Shown piece by piece: positions 49,589 through 61,616 of a DNA stretch of 64,000 nt (positions are counted from its first letter, which is position 1; every line of letters starts with the position of its first letter). This stretch comes from Pseudoteredinibacter isoporae. Lineage in GTDB: Bacteria > Pseudomonadota > Gammaproteobacteria > Pseudomonadales > Cellvibrionaceae. The stretch lies in contig NZ_JAAONY010000003.1 in assembly GCF_011602085.1 (NCBI RefSeq), positions 372,001 through 436,000 on the forward strand. Direction: 5' to 3'. The notes beneath the pieces are model-generated. The model was not told the DNA's origin, did no database searches, and saw only the letters and a list, made by a program, of their open reading frames with translations. Position numbers and translations under genes: made by a program.

Positions 49589-50398
49589 ATGAAGTTAAAC
49601 GACAAAGTTATCGTCATCACCGGTGCCGCCAACGGCATTGGTAAAGCCCTCGCCTACCGCTTTGCCCGGGAAGCCCCTAAAAAGCTCGTTCTCGCCGATA
49701 TTGATCGCGACAGCCTGGAAGCCATTGCCTCCGAACTCCCCATGGCAGAAGCACTGGCCTGTGATATTGGCTGCGAAGAGGGTGTTCAGCACTTGGTCAA
49801 TAGTACCCTGGAACAACACGGCGCCATCGATCTGTTCTGTGGGAATGCCGGTATTTTGAGATTGGGCGGAGTCAACACCAGCGATGCCGATTTCCAGAAG
49901 GTCTGGGACATCAATGTGCAATCCCATATCTGGGCTGCACGAGCCGCGTTGCCGAGCATGCTGGAACGCGGCTCCGGTTATTTTCTGATTACGGCTTCAG
50001 CGGCAGGCTTGTTAACACAGCTAGGCTCCCTGAGTTATTCCGTCAGTAAACACGCGGCTCTGTCGATCGCTGAATGGCTCGCCGTGACTCATGGCCATCA
50101 GGGCATTAAGGTTTCCGCCCTTTGTCCTCAGGCCGTTGAATCCAATATGACCGCGGGCAGCGATGGCAGCGTTGCGGGAATCGATGGTATGCTTTCTGCC
50201 GAAACCGTTGCCGACTGCGTGGTTGAAGGTCTGGACAGTGAAGATTTTTTAATCCTGCCCCACCCCAATGTGAAGCAATATTTTCAGAATAAAGCCAATG
50301 ACTATCAACGCTGGTTGGGTGGCATGCAAAAACTGCAACGTCAGTTTGCAGACCTAATGCCTGAAAACGTGATCGATGGTGGTCAGGAATTAAAATAA
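49589..50398 (+). CDS. Short-chain dehydrogenase/reductase
   Basis: Classical SDR of 269 residues, NAD(P)-dependent oxidoreductase of unknown substrate. Cofactor motif TGAANGIG at 11-18, NAG at about 86-88, catalytic N109, S138, Y150 and K154 (YSVSK). The gene is followed 33 bases later by the metallo-hydrolase gene on the same strand; the two probably form an operon divergent from fadBA. Confidence 0.92.
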   Translation: MKLNDKVIVITGAANGIGKALAYRFAREAPKKLVLADIDRDSLEAIASELPMAEALACDIGCEEGVQHLVNSTLEQHGAIDLFCGNAGILRLGGVNTSDADFQKVWDINVQSHIWAARAALPSMLERGSGYFLITASAAGLLTQLGSLSYSVSKHAALSIAEWLAVTHGHQGIKVSALCPQAVESNMTAGSDGSVAGIDGMLSAETVADCVVEGLDSEDFLILPHPNVKQYFQNKANDYQRWLGGMQKLQRQFADLMPENVIDGGQELK

Positions 50399-50431
50399 AA
50401 CCAATAATGACAGCATCAAGGTAGCTATAGC

Positions 50432-51379
50432 ATGGCAAAAGTATTAGCAACCGAACATTTGGGTTTCGGGGTTTATTGTATTGATACCGGAATGGGCAGA
50501 GCGGGATTGGCCAGCTGCTATCTCATTGTGCAAGACGGTGAAGCCGCTCTGGTAGAAACCGGAACTCACCTTTGTGTACCAACCATTGTGGAAGCCATTA
50601 CCGAACTCGGAATCAGTCTGGAACAACTGCGTTATATTATTCCGACGCATGTTCATCTGGACCATGCTGGTGGTGCAGGTACTTTAATGGCCCAGTGCCC
50701 CAATGCCAAACTGTTGATTCACCCTCGTGGCGAACGACACATGGTCGATCCGGAAAAACTAAAAAATGCCACCATTGCCGTTTATGGCGAAGAAATATTT
50801 GCAGCCACTTACGGCGACTTAATTGCCATCGAGGCAGAGCGGGTAATCAGCGTGAACGATGGCGATTGTCATTATCTGGGCGATCGGAAACTGGAATTTC
50901 TGGATACCCCGGGACACGCTCGCCACCATTTCTGTATTTATGACCCTCTCAGCAAGGGCATTTTTACCGGCGATACCTTTGGGGTCTCCTATCCGATTTT
51001 GAATCAAAGCAGCAAGCACGCCTTTATCTTTCCACCAAGCACCCCCGTGCACTTTGATCCACCTGCCTGGAAGGCCAGCATCAAACGCTTGATGTCACTC
51101 AAACCCCAACGTATTTACCTGACCCATTACGGTATGGTTGAGCAGCTGCCGCAATTGGCAGCGGATCTGATTGAACAGATTGACACCTATGCCGAGTACG
51201 CCACACAACGCAAGCAAAGCGAGGAGCTGGAAAAAATTGAGGAAGATTTAACGAAAGACAGCCTCAATCGCCTTCGTCAACGCGAATGCCAGTTGGCCGA
51301 TGAAGAAATCAATGCCCTGATTGGACTCGATAATAAAATTAATGCACAGGGCCTTGCCCACTGGGCAATCAACAGTTAA
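50432..51379 (+). CDS. MBL-fold metallo-hydrolase
   Basis: Metallo-beta-lactamase-fold hydrolase of 315 residues. The metal site HxHxDH is at H73-V-H75-L-D77-H78, with a further His in TPGHARHHF, and GIFTGDTFGV carrying the bridging Asp. A C-terminal extension of about 60 residues is helical and highly charged (YATQRKQSEELEKIEEDL). Substrate unknown; the fold includes thioesterases, lactonases and glyoxalase II. It follows the SDR gene by 33 bases. Confidence 0.9.
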   Translation: MAKVLATEHLGFGVYCIDTGMGRAGLASCYLIVQDGEAALVETGTHLCVPTIVEAITELGISLEQLRYIIPTHVHLDHAGGAGTLMAQCPNAKLLIHPRGERHMVDPEKLKNATIAVYGEEIFAATYGDLIAIEAERVISVNDGDCHYLGDRKLEFLDTPGHARHHFCIYDPLSKGIFTGDTFGVSYPILNQSSKHAFIFPPSTPVHFDPPAWKASIKRLMSLKPQRIYLTHYGMVEQLPQLAADLIEQIDTYAEYATQRKQSEELEKIEEDLTKDSLNRLRQRECQLADEEINALIGLDNKINAQGLAHWAINS

Positions 51380-51622
51380 TTCACTTCTGCACTAAATTGG
51401 CGCGTGTTCTGTAACTCGCTGGACTCGCGCTTATTCTGCCCCTCAATTACCGCTCAAGAAGCTCCCGCTCGGCCGATACATAAAGCCATAACAGAATCAG
51501 AGACTCATCCGAAGTCAGCAACACTATGACTTACATAAAACTGTCATGTTTATGTTGGATGGTTATAGGTCGGCAGGATGCCAGCTATTAGCATGAAGCT
51601 ATTCGACGTGAGTTAATAAAGT

Positions 51623-53359
51623 ATGCGTGGCGAATTGCAAACCATTATTGCTGAGAAATCAGTAAGCAGTCTGTTCCAACCTATTATCGATAAAAGCAGT
51701 GGCGAAATTTTCGCGTATGAAGCTCTCAGCCGAGGCCCTTCGGACAGTGTATTGCACTCCCCGACGCAATTGATCGAACAAGCGCAGCAACATGGCTTGC
51801 TTGCCGCCATTGAACACCTTTGCCGCTCCAGAGCCATTGAACGATTTTGCGATTTGGGTTTACCTGGCAAACTGTTTCTGAATGTTTCCCCGCAGACGAT
51901 TCAACAGGTTGACCACCGCCAGGGGCGAACGCTCGAACTGCTGGAAAAATACGACATCAGTCCTGAGCAAATTGTCATCGAGCTGACGGAGCAGCATCCG
52001 GGCGGCAATGAAAGTGCGGTCATCGAAGCACTTAAATACTATCAGGAAATGGGCTTCGCCATTGCTCTGGATGATCTTGGCGCTGGTTATTCGTCTCTGC
52101 GCTTGTGGTCGCAGGTGAAGCCGGAATTCGTCAAAATTGATCGTCATTTTATCGAGGGCATCGAGGCTGATCCCACCAAGCAGGAATTTGTTCGCTCTTT
52201 TGTCGAAATCGCCCAATCAATGCATTGCAAAGTAGTGGCCGAAGGGGTGGAAACCGAATCGGAATTTGAATACCTCTGCCAACTCAAGGTTGATTATCTG
52301 CAGGGATATTTTTTCTGCCGCCCGACAGCCCGGCCACCCACCACAATACGTTTAAGCCGGGTGGTTCGCTCTCTGGCCGGACGCCGTAATGGCCAGGGAC
52401 TTTATGCGCGCAACCTGGCCATTCACTCTATCCACGTCAGTGAAAAACACACAGTTGAAGAAACTGTACAACTGTTTTTAAACCGCCCCAGCATTAATTC
52501 CATCGCCGTCGTTAAAGGTAAAAAAGTTATCGGCATTGCCAACCGCAGCCGACTGCAAGGACTGCTGTCAAAACCCTTTGGGCGCGACCTGTATGCCAAC
52601 CGATTGATTTCAGCGGTTATGGAAAAAACGCCGCTCGTGGTCGATGCACAATTAAGTATCGAGCAAGTCAGCCGCATGGTGACCTCAAGAGCGCGCTATC
52701 ATCAGGAAGATGATTTTATTATTTGCGATCACAGTGACTTTCTGGGGATTGGCCATGTGATTGATCTGCTCAAGCAGGTGACAGAACTGCAACTGAAACA
52801 GGCACGCCATGCTAACCCGCTCACTCAGCTACCCGGTTTGATTCCCATCAACGATTGCATAGAACAGCTGCTGACCGCCGAGCGAAAATTTGTGGTGTGC
52901 CATTTTGACATCGACAACTTCAAACCCTTTAACGATGTCTACGGTTTTTCCAAAGGCGATGAAGTTATTCTGGCACTCGGCCAAAGTCTGAAAAGCCATG
53001 CCAACAATGCCAGTGATACCGTTGGCCACATCGGCGGCGATGATTTTGTAGTGTTATGGAACAGCGAGGACTGGGTTGACCGTCTGAAACAGGTTGGTCA
53101 AAGCTTCAGCTCGATCAGCAAGGATTTGTATTTGCCCGAGCATGTTCAGGCGGGAGGATTTGAATGCAAAGATCGCTATGATGAAACACGTTTCTTTCCA
53201 CTGACCAGCATCTCCATTGCCGCACTGGAAGTCTCTCCCCAACAGTTCAGCAATGCGTTTGAAATTTCCAGCGCCTTATCGCCGTTAAAAGCGGCTGCAA
53301 AACAAGTGGGCGGAAATTCTCTGGTTATCAATCAAGCCAGCGATGCGAGACCTCTTTAA
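51623..53359 (+). CDS. EAL-CBS-GGDEF cyclic-di-GMP protein
   Basis: Cytoplasmic second-messenger protein of 578 residues with no membrane helix. The N-terminal EAL phosphodiesterase domain (about 10-245) keeps the key residues: E33-A-L35, N87, E120, D150-D151, K171 (KID), E207 (AEGVE) and Q227. A CBS pair follows (about 265-390). The C-terminal GGDEF domain has GGDDF at 471-475, where Asp replaces the usual Glu. So it is probably an active phosphodiesterase with an uncertain or regulatory cyclase half, with the CBS pair perhaps sensing a nucleotide. Single gene after a 243-base gap. Confidence 0.92.
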   Translation: MRGELQTIIAEKSVSSLFQPIIDKSSGEIFAYEALSRGPSDSVLHSPTQLIEQAQQHGLLAAIEHLCRSRAIERFCDLGLPGKLFLNVSPQTIQQVDHRQGRTLELLEKYDISPEQIVIELTEQHPGGNESAVIEALKYYQEMGFAIALDDLGAGYSSLRLWSQVKPEFVKIDRHFIEGIEADPTKQEFVRSFVEIAQSMHCKVVAEGVETESEFEYLCQLKVDYLQGYFFCRPTARPPTTIRLSRVVRSLAGRRNGQGLYARNLAIHSIHVSEKHTVEETVQLFLNRPSINSIAVVKGKKVIGIANRSRLQGLLSKPFGRDLYANRLISAVMEKTPLVVDAQLSIEQVSRMVTSRARYHQEDDFIICDHSDFLGIGHVIDLLKQVTELQLKQARHANPLTQLPGLIPINDCIEQLLTAERKFVVCHFDIDNFKPFNDVYGFSKGDEVILALGQSLKSHANNASDTVGHIGGDDFVVLWNSEDWVDRLKQVGQSFSSISKDLYLPEHVQAGGFECKDRYDETRFFPLTSISIAALEVSPQQFSNAFEISSALSPLKAAAKQVGGNSLVINQASDARPL

Positions 53360-53367
53360 GGTCTCGC
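53345..53367 (+). other. Hairpin spanning the stop codon of the EAL-CBS-GGDEF gene
   Basis: GCGAGACCT pairs perfectly with AGGTCTCGC around a 5-base loop; the TAA stop (53357-53359) lies in the loop and right arm. No U-tract follows in either direction, so it may be a weak terminator shared with the convergent DAHP synthase gene. Confidence 0.55.
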
Positions 53368-53410
53368 ACCTTAGCCAGAGCATTCTGCTTTAAGACTAAT
53401 TTGGCGGCAA

Positions 53411-54745
53411 TTAACGCAGGCAGTCCGCCACGTTGAACGCCAGTTCCAACACCTGCTGCGCATTCAATCGAGGATCGCATTGGGAGCGGTAGCAATTTTC
53501 CAGATCGGCCTCACTGACGTGATAACTGCCACCAAGGCATTCGGTTACATGAGCCCCCGTCATCTCAAGGTGCACACCACCTGGATGCTGCCCTTCGGCT
53601 TTCAAGACTTTAAAGAAGTTCTGAATCTCTTTCAGAATGGCATCAAAGGAACGGGTTTTAAAACCATTGCCGGAAGTGACAGTATTACCGTGCATGGGAT
53701 CACTGGACCACACTACAGCACGACCTTCACTGGCCACTCGCCTCGCCAGACCGGGAAGCTTGTCCCCGATAGTATCGGCACCCATGCGGGTAATCAGGGT
53801 TAAGCGCCCCGCTTCATTTTCCGGGTTCAGCCGGTCGATTAAGGTCATCAGTTCATCCGCCTGCATATTGGGCCCGATCTTCACACCGATAGGGTTGTGA
53901 ATACCGCGCATGTACTCAATATGGGCTCCATCGAGCTGACGGGTGCGCTCGCCAATCCACAACATATGCGCCGCACAGTTGTACCATTGACCAGAGAAGC
54001 TGTCCTGACGGGTCAGCGCCTGCTCGTAATCCAGCAGCAAGGCTTCATGGGAGGTGTACAGATCTGTACGTGAAAGTGCAGGATGGGTTTCGCTGGTAAC
54101 GCCGCAAACTTCCATAAAATCCAGCGTATCCTGAATCTGCCTGGCCAATTCCTGATAACGAGCGCATTGTTCATTACCCTGAACAAAATCCAGATTCCAG
54201 CGACTTACCTGATGCAGATCCGCCATGCCGCCCTGCACCATTGAACGTAACAGATTCAAAGTCGCCGTGGACTGGTGATAGGCTTTCAGCAAACGCTCAG
54301 GATCGGGAGTGCGCGCCGCTTCGGTAAAGTCAGTGGCATTTACAATATCACCGCGATAACTGTCGAGACTCAAACCCTCGCGAGTCTCAATGTCGGAAGA
54401 ACGGGGCTTGGCAAACTGACCCGCGATACGCCCGACCTTGACCACCGGCTTGCGGCCGGCATAGGTCAGTACAATCGCCATCTGCAGAATCACCTTCAGG
54501 GTATCGCGTATCTGATTTGCGGAAAAATCGCGAAAAGATTCTGCGCAATCACCCCCTTGCAACAAAAAGGCCTTGCCCATGGCCACATCCGCAAGCTGCT
54601 GTTTCAGTCGTTCGGATTCCTTTGCAAACACCAGAGGTGGTTGCTGGGTAATTTGTTTGAGAACCTCAGCGTGCGTTTGGGCGTCTGGGTATTGGGGTTG
54701 CTGCAATATCGGGAATTGCTGCCAGCTATTGGGGGTCCAATCCAT
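53411..54745 (-). CDS. Class II (plant-type) 3-deoxy-7-phosphoheptulonate synthase
   Basis: First step of the shikimate pathway: PEP plus erythrose 4-phosphate. The sequence is the class II type, not the AroF/G/H type: [20 protein letters not shown] at the start, then [11 protein letters not shown] (Mn-binding Cys), [23 protein letters not shown] and [17 protein letters not shown]. Length 444. Class II enzymes also occur in phenazine clusters, but the gene here stands alone in a housekeeping setting. It is convergent with the EAL gene. Confidence 0.95.
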   Translation of the reverse strand: MDWTPNSWQQFPILQQPQYPDAQTHAEVLKQITQQPPLVFAKESERLKQQLADVAMGKAFLLQGGDCAESFRDFSANQIRDTLKVILQMAIVLTYAGRKPVVKVGRIAGQFAKPRSSDIETREGLSLDSYRGDIVNATDFTEAARTPDPERLLKAYHQSTATLNLLRSMVQGGMADLHQVSRWNLDFVQGNEQCARYQELARQIQDTLDFMEVCGVTSETHPALSRTDLYTSHEALLLDYEQALTRQDSFSGQWYNCAAHMLWIGERTRQLDGAHIEYMRGIHNPIGVKIGPNMQADELMTLIDRLNPENEAGRLTLITRMGADTIGDKLPGLARRVASEGRAVVWSSDPMHGNTVTSGNGFKTRSFDAILKEIQNFFKVLKAEGQHPGGVHLEMTGAHVTECLGGSYHVSEADLENCYRSQCDPRLNAQQVLELAFNVADCLR

Positions 54746-54840
54746 GATCGTACTTCGATGTCATCTGCAAAAGTAAAAGCAGGGATTGTACCCGAATCAA
54801 AACAATAACAAAGGGGCAAATGGTTTATAGATAAAGCAAG

Positions 54841-55194
54841 TCAGGCCTCGCCCTGCCCCTTACGCAGCTCATCGATGGCGCAAGTGATCACCGTAACATT
54901 TTGATACCCCAGACGACGAAGCTGTTCAGCCGCCAGGGTTGCTCTCGCCCCCGATGCACAATGGATATAAAGCGTTTGAGCCGGATCAGGGTGGCTGTCG
55001 GATAATTTCATTTCCAATACCCCACGCGGGATATTAATGGAATTGGGGGCGGGTTTTTCGGCAACCTCTGCAGGTTCCCGGACATCAGTAATCAAACCCT
55101 GATTAGTGGATTGTTCTGCAAAGGCATCCTCAGCACTTAAACAACGTAAATCTTCACGCGCTTCACTGATGATCTCTGGAATGGGACGTAACAT
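54841..55194 (-). CDS. Rhodanese-like domain protein
   Basis: Single-domain rhodanese of 117 residues; persulfide carrier or sulfurtransferase. The active-site cysteine is C79 in YIHCASGARA, and GLITDVREPAEVAEKP is the first rhodanese block. No signal peptide. A CCGGAG site precedes the ATG. It lies 95 bases upstream of the DAHP synthase gene on the same strand; no functional link is evident. Confidence 0.88.
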   Translation of the reverse strand: MLRPIPEIISEAREDLRCLSAEDAFAEQSTNQGLITDVREPAEVAEKPAPNSINIPRGVLEMKLSDSHPDPAQTLYIHCASGARATLAAEQLRRLGYQNVTVITCAIDELRKGQGEA

Positions 55195-55301
55195 GGGTGG
55201 GGCTCCGGATGAATTCAGGCATTACATTAGCAAGCACTAATGGTAAATCCAAGCTTCAATTTCAAGACCCAAACAAGGCAGGCTTAATGGCAGCACCTTT
55301 C

Positions 55302-56324
55302 CTAGTGACAACTTTCAGAGGGAGATATTTGCTCCAGCAATGCTTGTGGCACCCACCAGCAGAGGTTTTCAATATTCAGGGAAGGATCAACAAAATCATT
55401 ACGAAGCACAAACAACCTGGGCTGCTTGGTATTAAGCCAATCAATTTCATCAGCAAAGTGTTTTTCAAACAGGCGGCGCATACTGCCATCATTTTGCGCG
55501 CGAAACACACCGTAATTAATTCGTTCAAGAATCCATTCGTAATCTTTGTGCATATACAAATACACGGGATACGGATAATACAAAGCGTAAGTATCGAAGC
55601 TGCGAATGCTTTGGTAACGTTTCCCCCAATACTGCTCTTCAGCCACAAATTCATTCAAGCCCCGGGGAATCGCATCAAAGCGCCCCGCTTCCAGCATTGG
55701 AAATAAATTGCTGTAGTGAGGAGTGCCCACCAACTCCAAACCGTTGGCTTGCAGAATGGAATAATCCAACCAGTGTTGACCAAAACCAAAACGCAATTGT
55801 TTACGCATTTGTTTTAAAGTCTCTATCGTTTTGAGTTTTTCCAGTCGATCCTTTTGACTCAACAACACGCGAAAACCCATCACGCCTGCGGCAAGATTTC
55901 TATCCGAGCGAACCAATTCCGGCAACCGAAATTGTCGATGTTCCGTCAGGCTTGCGAAGATTGGGTATTCACCAGACCGTATCACCGAAACAGCTCGTTG
56001 CTGAGTCAATGGTTCAGTCCAGGGACGAAGTCGAATTTCAGGCTTCATATCCGCGCTATAACTGAGCGCCAGTTTGATCGCCTCAGTCCGGAAGTGATAA
56101 CGCACATTGGTTTGGAAAAACCAGAGTTCAACAGCATCACGGCCAGCATCGTGAGCCGGGCTTTGGGAATACGCGGAAGTGTTCGCACCAACTAACAACA
56201 CGGCGGCAACCCTACGCGATAAAAACGAGCGTAGAACTGCAAAAAGAAAGTCATACAAACATGTCGTCAGCACAGCAAGCAAGACAAGATTCCATGGGAT
56301 TATAGTTTGTTTGCGTCCATACAC
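55302..56324 (-). CDS. Periplasmic solute-binding-like protein with N-terminal hydrophobic region
   Basis: A 340-residue protein resembling the family 3 extracellular solute-binding (PBP2) fold. After the hydrophobic N-terminus it starts with VELWFFQTNVRYHFRTEAI and has a hinge-type LRFGFGQHWLDYSIL and LEAGRFDAIPRGLNEF. The start at 56324 has TCAGG upstream and gives two hydrophobic stretches (about 8-31 and 38-52), so it may be anchored rather than secreted. There are no ABC permease genes next to it, so it is an orphan; it could be a sensor or a degenerate receptor. The symbol is unknown. Confidence 0.7.
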   Translation of the reverse strand: MYGRKQTIIPWNLVLLAVLTTCLYDFLFAVLRSFLSRRVAAVLLVGANTSAYSQSPAHDAGRDAVELWFFQTNVRYHFRTEAIKLALSYSADMKPEIRLRPWTEPLTQQRAVSVIRSGEYPIFASLTEHRQFRLPELVRSDRNLAAGVMGFRVLLSQKDRLEKLKTIETLKQMRKQLRFGFGQHWLDYSILQANGLELVGTPHYSNLFPMLEAGRFDAIPRGLNEFVAEEQYWGKRYQSIRSFDTYALYYPYPVYLYMHKDYEWILERINYGVFRAQNDGSMRRLFEKHFADEIDWLNTKQPRLFVLRNDFVDPSLNIENLCWWVPQALLEQISPSESCH

Positions 56325-56421
56325 CTGAGGACTAGTTTACTGCTGCTCAGGACGACACGCCAGCTTTCAATTCACGCCTGTTTTATAGGGATTAAGGCGA
56401 TAGAAGATGAGAAAACAGATA

Positions 56422-56452
56422 CAAAAAAGGCGGGCCTGATGCCCGCCTTTTT
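56422..56452 (-). terminator. Rho-independent terminator of the suc operon
   Basis: GGCGGGC pairs perfectly with GCCCGCC around a 5-base loop, followed on the minus strand by TTTTTTGTATC; 22 bases past the sucD stop codon. Confidence 0.92.
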
Positions 56453-56468
56453 CAAGCACTGACAGCGA

Positions 56469-57341
56469 TTACCAACCGGTAATTTCTTTCAGAGCTTCGC
56501 CGATATCGGCCAAAGAACGCACGGTTTTAACACCAGCGTCCTGCAGAGCAGCAAATTTCTCATCCGCTGTACCCTTACCGCCAGAAATAATCGCACCGGC
56601 GTGGCCCATGCGTTTGCCTGGAGGTGCAGTTACACCCGCGATGTAAGAAACAACCGGCTTGGTAACATTCTCTTTGATGTAAGCCGCTGCTTCTTCTTCC
56701 GCAGTACCGCCGATTTCACCAATCATTACGATGGCTTCGGTTTTGTCATCGTTCTGGAACATTTCCAAAATATCGATGAAGTTGGAACCTGGAATCGGAT
56801 CACCACCAATACCAACACAGGTAGACTGGCCGTAACCGAAATCAGTTGTCTGCTTAACCGCTTCATAAGTCAGTGTACCGGAACGAGATACGATGCCGAC
56901 TTTACCTGGCAAGTGAATGTGACCAGGCATGATGCCGATCTTACATTCGCCTGGAGTGATAACACCCGGGCAGTTAGGGCCGATCAAGCGAACGCCCAGC
57001 TCGTCACATTTAACTTTGGCATCCAGCATATCCAGAGTTGGAATACCTTCAGTGATACAAACGATCAGCTTAACACCAGAGTGAGCCGCTTCCAGGATAG
57101 AATCCTTACAGAAAGGCGCAGGCACGTAGATTACAGAAGCATCAGCACCTGTGGCTTCAACCGCTTCACGCATGGTGTTGAATACAGGCAGACCCAGGTG
57201 AGTGGTGCCACCTTTACCCGGTGTTACACCGCCAACCATGTTTGTGCCGTACTCGATGGCTTGCTCAGAGTGGAAAGTACCCTGAGAACCGGTGAAACCC
57301 TGACACAATACTTTAGTGTTCTTGTCGATTAAAACGCTCAT
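56469..57341 (-). CDS. sucD: Succinyl-CoA synthetase subunit alpha
   Basis: Substrate-level phosphorylation step of the TCA cycle with SucC. CoA-binding Rossmann domain with [15 protein letters not shown] and the phosphorylated His H247 in [11 protein letters not shown]. Length 290. Its ATG immediately follows the sucC stop (TAAATG), with GGAGG just upstream, so translation is coupled. Last gene of the operon. Confidence 0.98.
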   Translation of the reverse strand: MSVLIDKNTKVLCQGFTGSQGTFHSEQAIEYGTNMVGGVTPGKGGTTHLGLPVFNTMREAVEATGADASVIYVPAPFCKDSILEAAHSGVKLIVCITEGIPTLDMLDAKVKCDELGVRLIGPNCPGVITPGECKIGIMPGHIHLPGKVGIVSRSGTLTYEAVKQTTDFGYGQSTCVGIGGDPIPGSNFIDILEMFQNDDKTEAIVMIGEIGGTAEEEAAAYIKENVTKPVVSYIAGVTAPPGKRMGHAGAIISGGKGTADEKFAALQDAGVKTVRSLADIGEALKEITGW

Positions 57342-58508
57342 TTATTTGCCCTCCGCAGCTTTTACAACCTGCTGAGCAGCATCGGTCAAGCTAGTTGCCG
57401 CAATAATGTTCAGACCGCTGTCTGCCAGTACTTTCGCACCCAGCTCAGCGTTGTTACCTTCCAGGCGTACAACGACAGGTACTTTTACGCCTACTTCTTC
57501 AACTGCACCGATTACGCCTTCAGCGATCAGGTCACAGCGAACAATACCGCCGAAGATGTTGATCAGAACGGCTTCAACACTTTCGTCAGACAAGATGATT
57601 TTGAACGCTTCAACAACGCGCTCTTTAGTCGCACCGCCACCTACGTCCAGGAAGTTTGCAGGCTGGCCGCCGTGCAATTTAACGATGTCCATGGTACCCA
57701 TGGCCAGACCGGCACCGTTCACCATGCAGCCGATGTTGCCATCCAGAGCTACGTAGTTCAGTTCCCACTTGGCAGCGTGCGCTTCGCGCTCGTCTTCCTG
57801 AGTAGGATCGTGCATTTCTTTGATCTTTGGCTGACGGTACAGCGCGTTGGAATCGATATTGATCTTACCGTCCAGGCAGTGCAGGTTGCCCTGCTCGGTG
57901 ATCACCAGAGGGTTGATTTCCAACAGTGCAAAATCGTGGTCCTGGAACATTTGAGCCAGACCCAGGAAGATTTTGGTGAACTGCTTGATTTGATCGCCTT
58001 TCAAACCCAACTGGAATGCCAGATCGCGAGCCTGGTATGGCTGCGCGCCAACCAGTGGATCGATTTCCGCTTTCAGGATTTTTTCTGGAGTTTCTTCAGC
58101 AACTTTTTCAATCTCAACACCGCCTTCGGTGGAGGCCATGAAAACAATGCGACGAGTAGAACGATCTACTACTGCACCCAGGTACAGCTCCTGATCGATG
58201 TCAGTGCAGGACTCAACCAGAATACGGCTAACAGGCTGACCATTTTCATCTGTCTGGTAAGTTACCAGGTTGTTGCCCAACCACTGCTTGGCAAACTCTT
58301 CGATTTCCGCTTTGTTATCAACCAGCTTTACACCGCCGGCTTTACCACGGCCACCTGCGTGTACCTGAGCTTTAACTACCCACTTGTCACCACCGATAAT
58401 CGCGGCAGCGCCTGCGGCTTCAGCAGGTGTCTCAGCAGCGACACCTTTGGAAACCGGCAAACCGTATTCGGCAAACAATTGTTTGGCCTGATACTCATGC
58501 AAATTCAT
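57342..58508 (-). CDS. sucC: Succinyl-CoA synthetase subunit beta
   Basis: ATP-grasp subunit that binds nucleotide and succinate. [19 protein letters not shown] start, [20 protein letters not shown] nucleotide site, LEINPLV and the C-terminal [10 protein letters not shown] loop. Length 388, as in E. coli. It follows lpd after a 250-base gap that contains a hairpin but no terminator, so it may be read from the suc promoter or its own. Confidence 0.98.
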   Translation of the reverse strand: MNLHEYQAKQLFAEYGLPVSKGVAAETPAEAAGAAAIIGGDKWVVKAQVHAGGRGKAGGVKLVDNKAEIEEFAKQWLGNNLVTYQTDENGQPVSRILVESCTDIDQELYLGAVVDRSTRRIVFMASTEGGVEIEKVAEETPEKILKAEIDPLVGAQPYQARDLAFQLGLKGDQIKQFTKIFLGLAQMFQDHDFALLEINPLVITEQGNLHCLDGKINIDSNALYRQPKIKEMHDPTQEDEREAHAAKWELNYVALDGNIGCMVNGAGLAMGTMDIVKLHGGQPANFLDVGGGATKERVVEAFKIILSDESVEAVLINIFGGIVRCDLIAEGVIGAVEEVGVKVPVVVRLEGNNAELGAKVLADSGLNIIAATSLTDAAQQVVKAAEGK

Positions 58509-58713
58509 GATGCTTTTCCGTTAATTGATCCAATGCTGCGAACAGCATATTTCTGTTTACATAACGCCAATGCAAACCTCGCAATGGCGTCCTAAATTGT
58601 GCCGTGTTCGAGCAGCCCTTTCATGTCAGCTGCCTAGCCATTCCCGCCAAGTTCGAACACCGCTGGGGCATTGCCCCTAAATCCATTTGTTTTGTTGTTA
58701 TTCCTTTGGCCCG

Positions 58714-58736
58714 CCCTGTCATACTGCATGACAGGG
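58714..58736. other. Perfect hairpin just after lpd
   Basis: CCCTGTCAT pairs with ATGACAGGG (9 of 9) around a 5-base loop, 22 bases past the lpd stop codon. No U-tract follows on the minus strand, which continues GCGGGCC, so it is more likely a processing or stability element between lpd and sucC than a terminator. Confidence 0.6.
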
Positions 58737-58758
58737 AGCGAGCAAATTTCTGCGTCGT

Positions 58759-60275
<1,517 letters not shown>

Positions 60276-60294
60276 AAGAGTGTTTACAATAAAG

Positions 60295-61515
60295 TTACAG
60301 TTCCAACAGGATACGAGCCGGATCTTCCAGCATATCCTTGATGGCCACCAAGAATTGAACGGCGTCTTTACCATCAACCAAGCGGTGATCGTAAGACAGC
60401 GCCAAGTACATCATTGGCAGAATTTTTACTTCACCATTAACCGCCATTGGGCGCTCCTGGATTTTGTGCATACCCAGAATTGCTGTTTGAGGCGGGTTAA
60501 TGATTGGGGTAGACATCAAAGAACCGAATACACCACCGTTGGTGATGGAGAAGGTTCCCCCAGTCATTTCGTCCATGGTCAACTTGCCTTCACGGGCACG
60601 CAAACCAAAATCACGAATGGTGTTCTCTACTTCCGCAAGGCTCATGTGCTCGGCGTTACGCAGAACGGGTACAACCAGGCCCTTGTCGGTAGATACTGCA
60701 ACACTCACATCCTGATAACCGTGATACACCACATCATCGCCATCAATTGAGGCGTTAACCGCAGGGAAGCGACGCAATGCTTCAGTGGCGGCTTTTACAA
60801 AGAAGCCCATAAAGCCCAGGCGCGTGCCGTTGTGGCTTTTCTCGAACATGTCTTTGTACTTGGAGCGCAGAGCCATAACCGGAGCCATGTTCACCTCATT
60901 GAAGGTGGTCAGCATCGCAGTGCCCTGGGTGGTTTCCATCAAACGTTCGGCGATACGCTTACGCATACGCGTCATTGGAACGCGTTTTTCGATGCGCTCA
61001 CCTGCCGGCAGGTTAATGCTGTTGGCAGCGGCCGCTGGTGCCGCTTTTGCAGCCGGCGCAGGCGCAGCAGCTGGAGCCGCAGCAGGTGCCGCCTTGTGAT
61101 TCGCCACGTCTTCTTTGGTAATGCGACCGTCTTTACCGGTGCCTTTTACAGACGCCAGATCAATACCTTTTTCACCGGCCAGCTTGCGAGCCGATGGGCT
61201 GGCAATGGCGTCGCCATCCGAGGCCTCTTCCGTAGCGGCGGGAGCCGCTGCAGCCGCTGCTGGCGCTTCGGCAACCGCGCCGGCTTCGATGATCGCCAGA
61301 ACGTCTTCGGAAACAACCGTGTCGCCTTCAGCTTTCAATACTTCTTTTAAAACACCATCAACAGGAGACACCACTTCCTGGGTCACCTTATCGGTTTCGA
61401 TGTCTACGATAGGCTCATCGCGAGACACCGCTTCGCCCGGCTGCTTGTGCCAGGTTGCCACTTCACCGTCTTGGACAGACTCTGGAAACGTAGGAGTTTT
61501 AATTTCAATAGTCAT
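60295..61515 (-). CDS. sucB: Dihydrolipoyllysine succinyltransferase (E2 of 2-oxoglutarate dehydrogenase)
   Basis: Core subunit of the complex. The start at 61515 ([14 protein letters not shown]) is the family N-terminus; 16 more in-frame upstream residues are not. Lipoyl domain with K43 (IETDKVTQ), Ala/Pro linker, E1/E3-binding domain at about 105-140, a second Ala/Pro linker (about 142-165), and a catalytic domain with H377 and D381 ([12 protein letters not shown]). Length 406 residues, one lipoyl domain. It is 101 bases after sucA. Confidence 0.97.
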   Translation of the reverse strand: MTIEIKTPTFPESVQDGEVATWHKQPGEAVSRDEPIVDIETDKVTQEVVSPVDGVLKEVLKAEGDTVVSEDVLAIIEAGAVAEAPAAAAAAPAATEEASDGDAIASPSARKLAGEKGIDLASVKGTGKDGRITKEDVANHKAAPAAAPAAAPAPAAKAAPAAAANSINLPAGERIEKRVPMTRMRKRIAERLMETTQGTAMLTTFNEVNMAPVMALRSKYKDMFEKSHNGTRLGFMGFFVKAATEALRRFPAVNASIDGDDVVYHGYQDVSVAVSTDKGLVVPVLRNAEHMSLAEVENTIRDFGLRAREGKLTMDEMTGGTFSITNGGVFGSLMSTPIINPPQTAILGMHKIQERPMAVNGEVKILPMMYLALSYDHRLVDGKDAVQFLVAIKDMLEDPARILLEL

Positions 61516-61616
61516 TTTGTCGTTTTTCCTTCTAGGCCAGGGCTCTTGCCCTGGCGCTGTCAATATCTGGGTTCGAGATTGATAAATGATGTATCTAGAT
61601 TCAACTGATCCAGGTT

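Noticed and set aside
49447-49644. A 65-codon frame upstream of the SDR gene
   Set aside because: Arg/His/Cys-rich composition and overlap with the SDR start in another frame.
51623-53359. Calling the GGDEF domain dead
   Set aside because: Only one conservative change (Glu to Asp) is visible in the signature; activity cannot be excluded from sequence.
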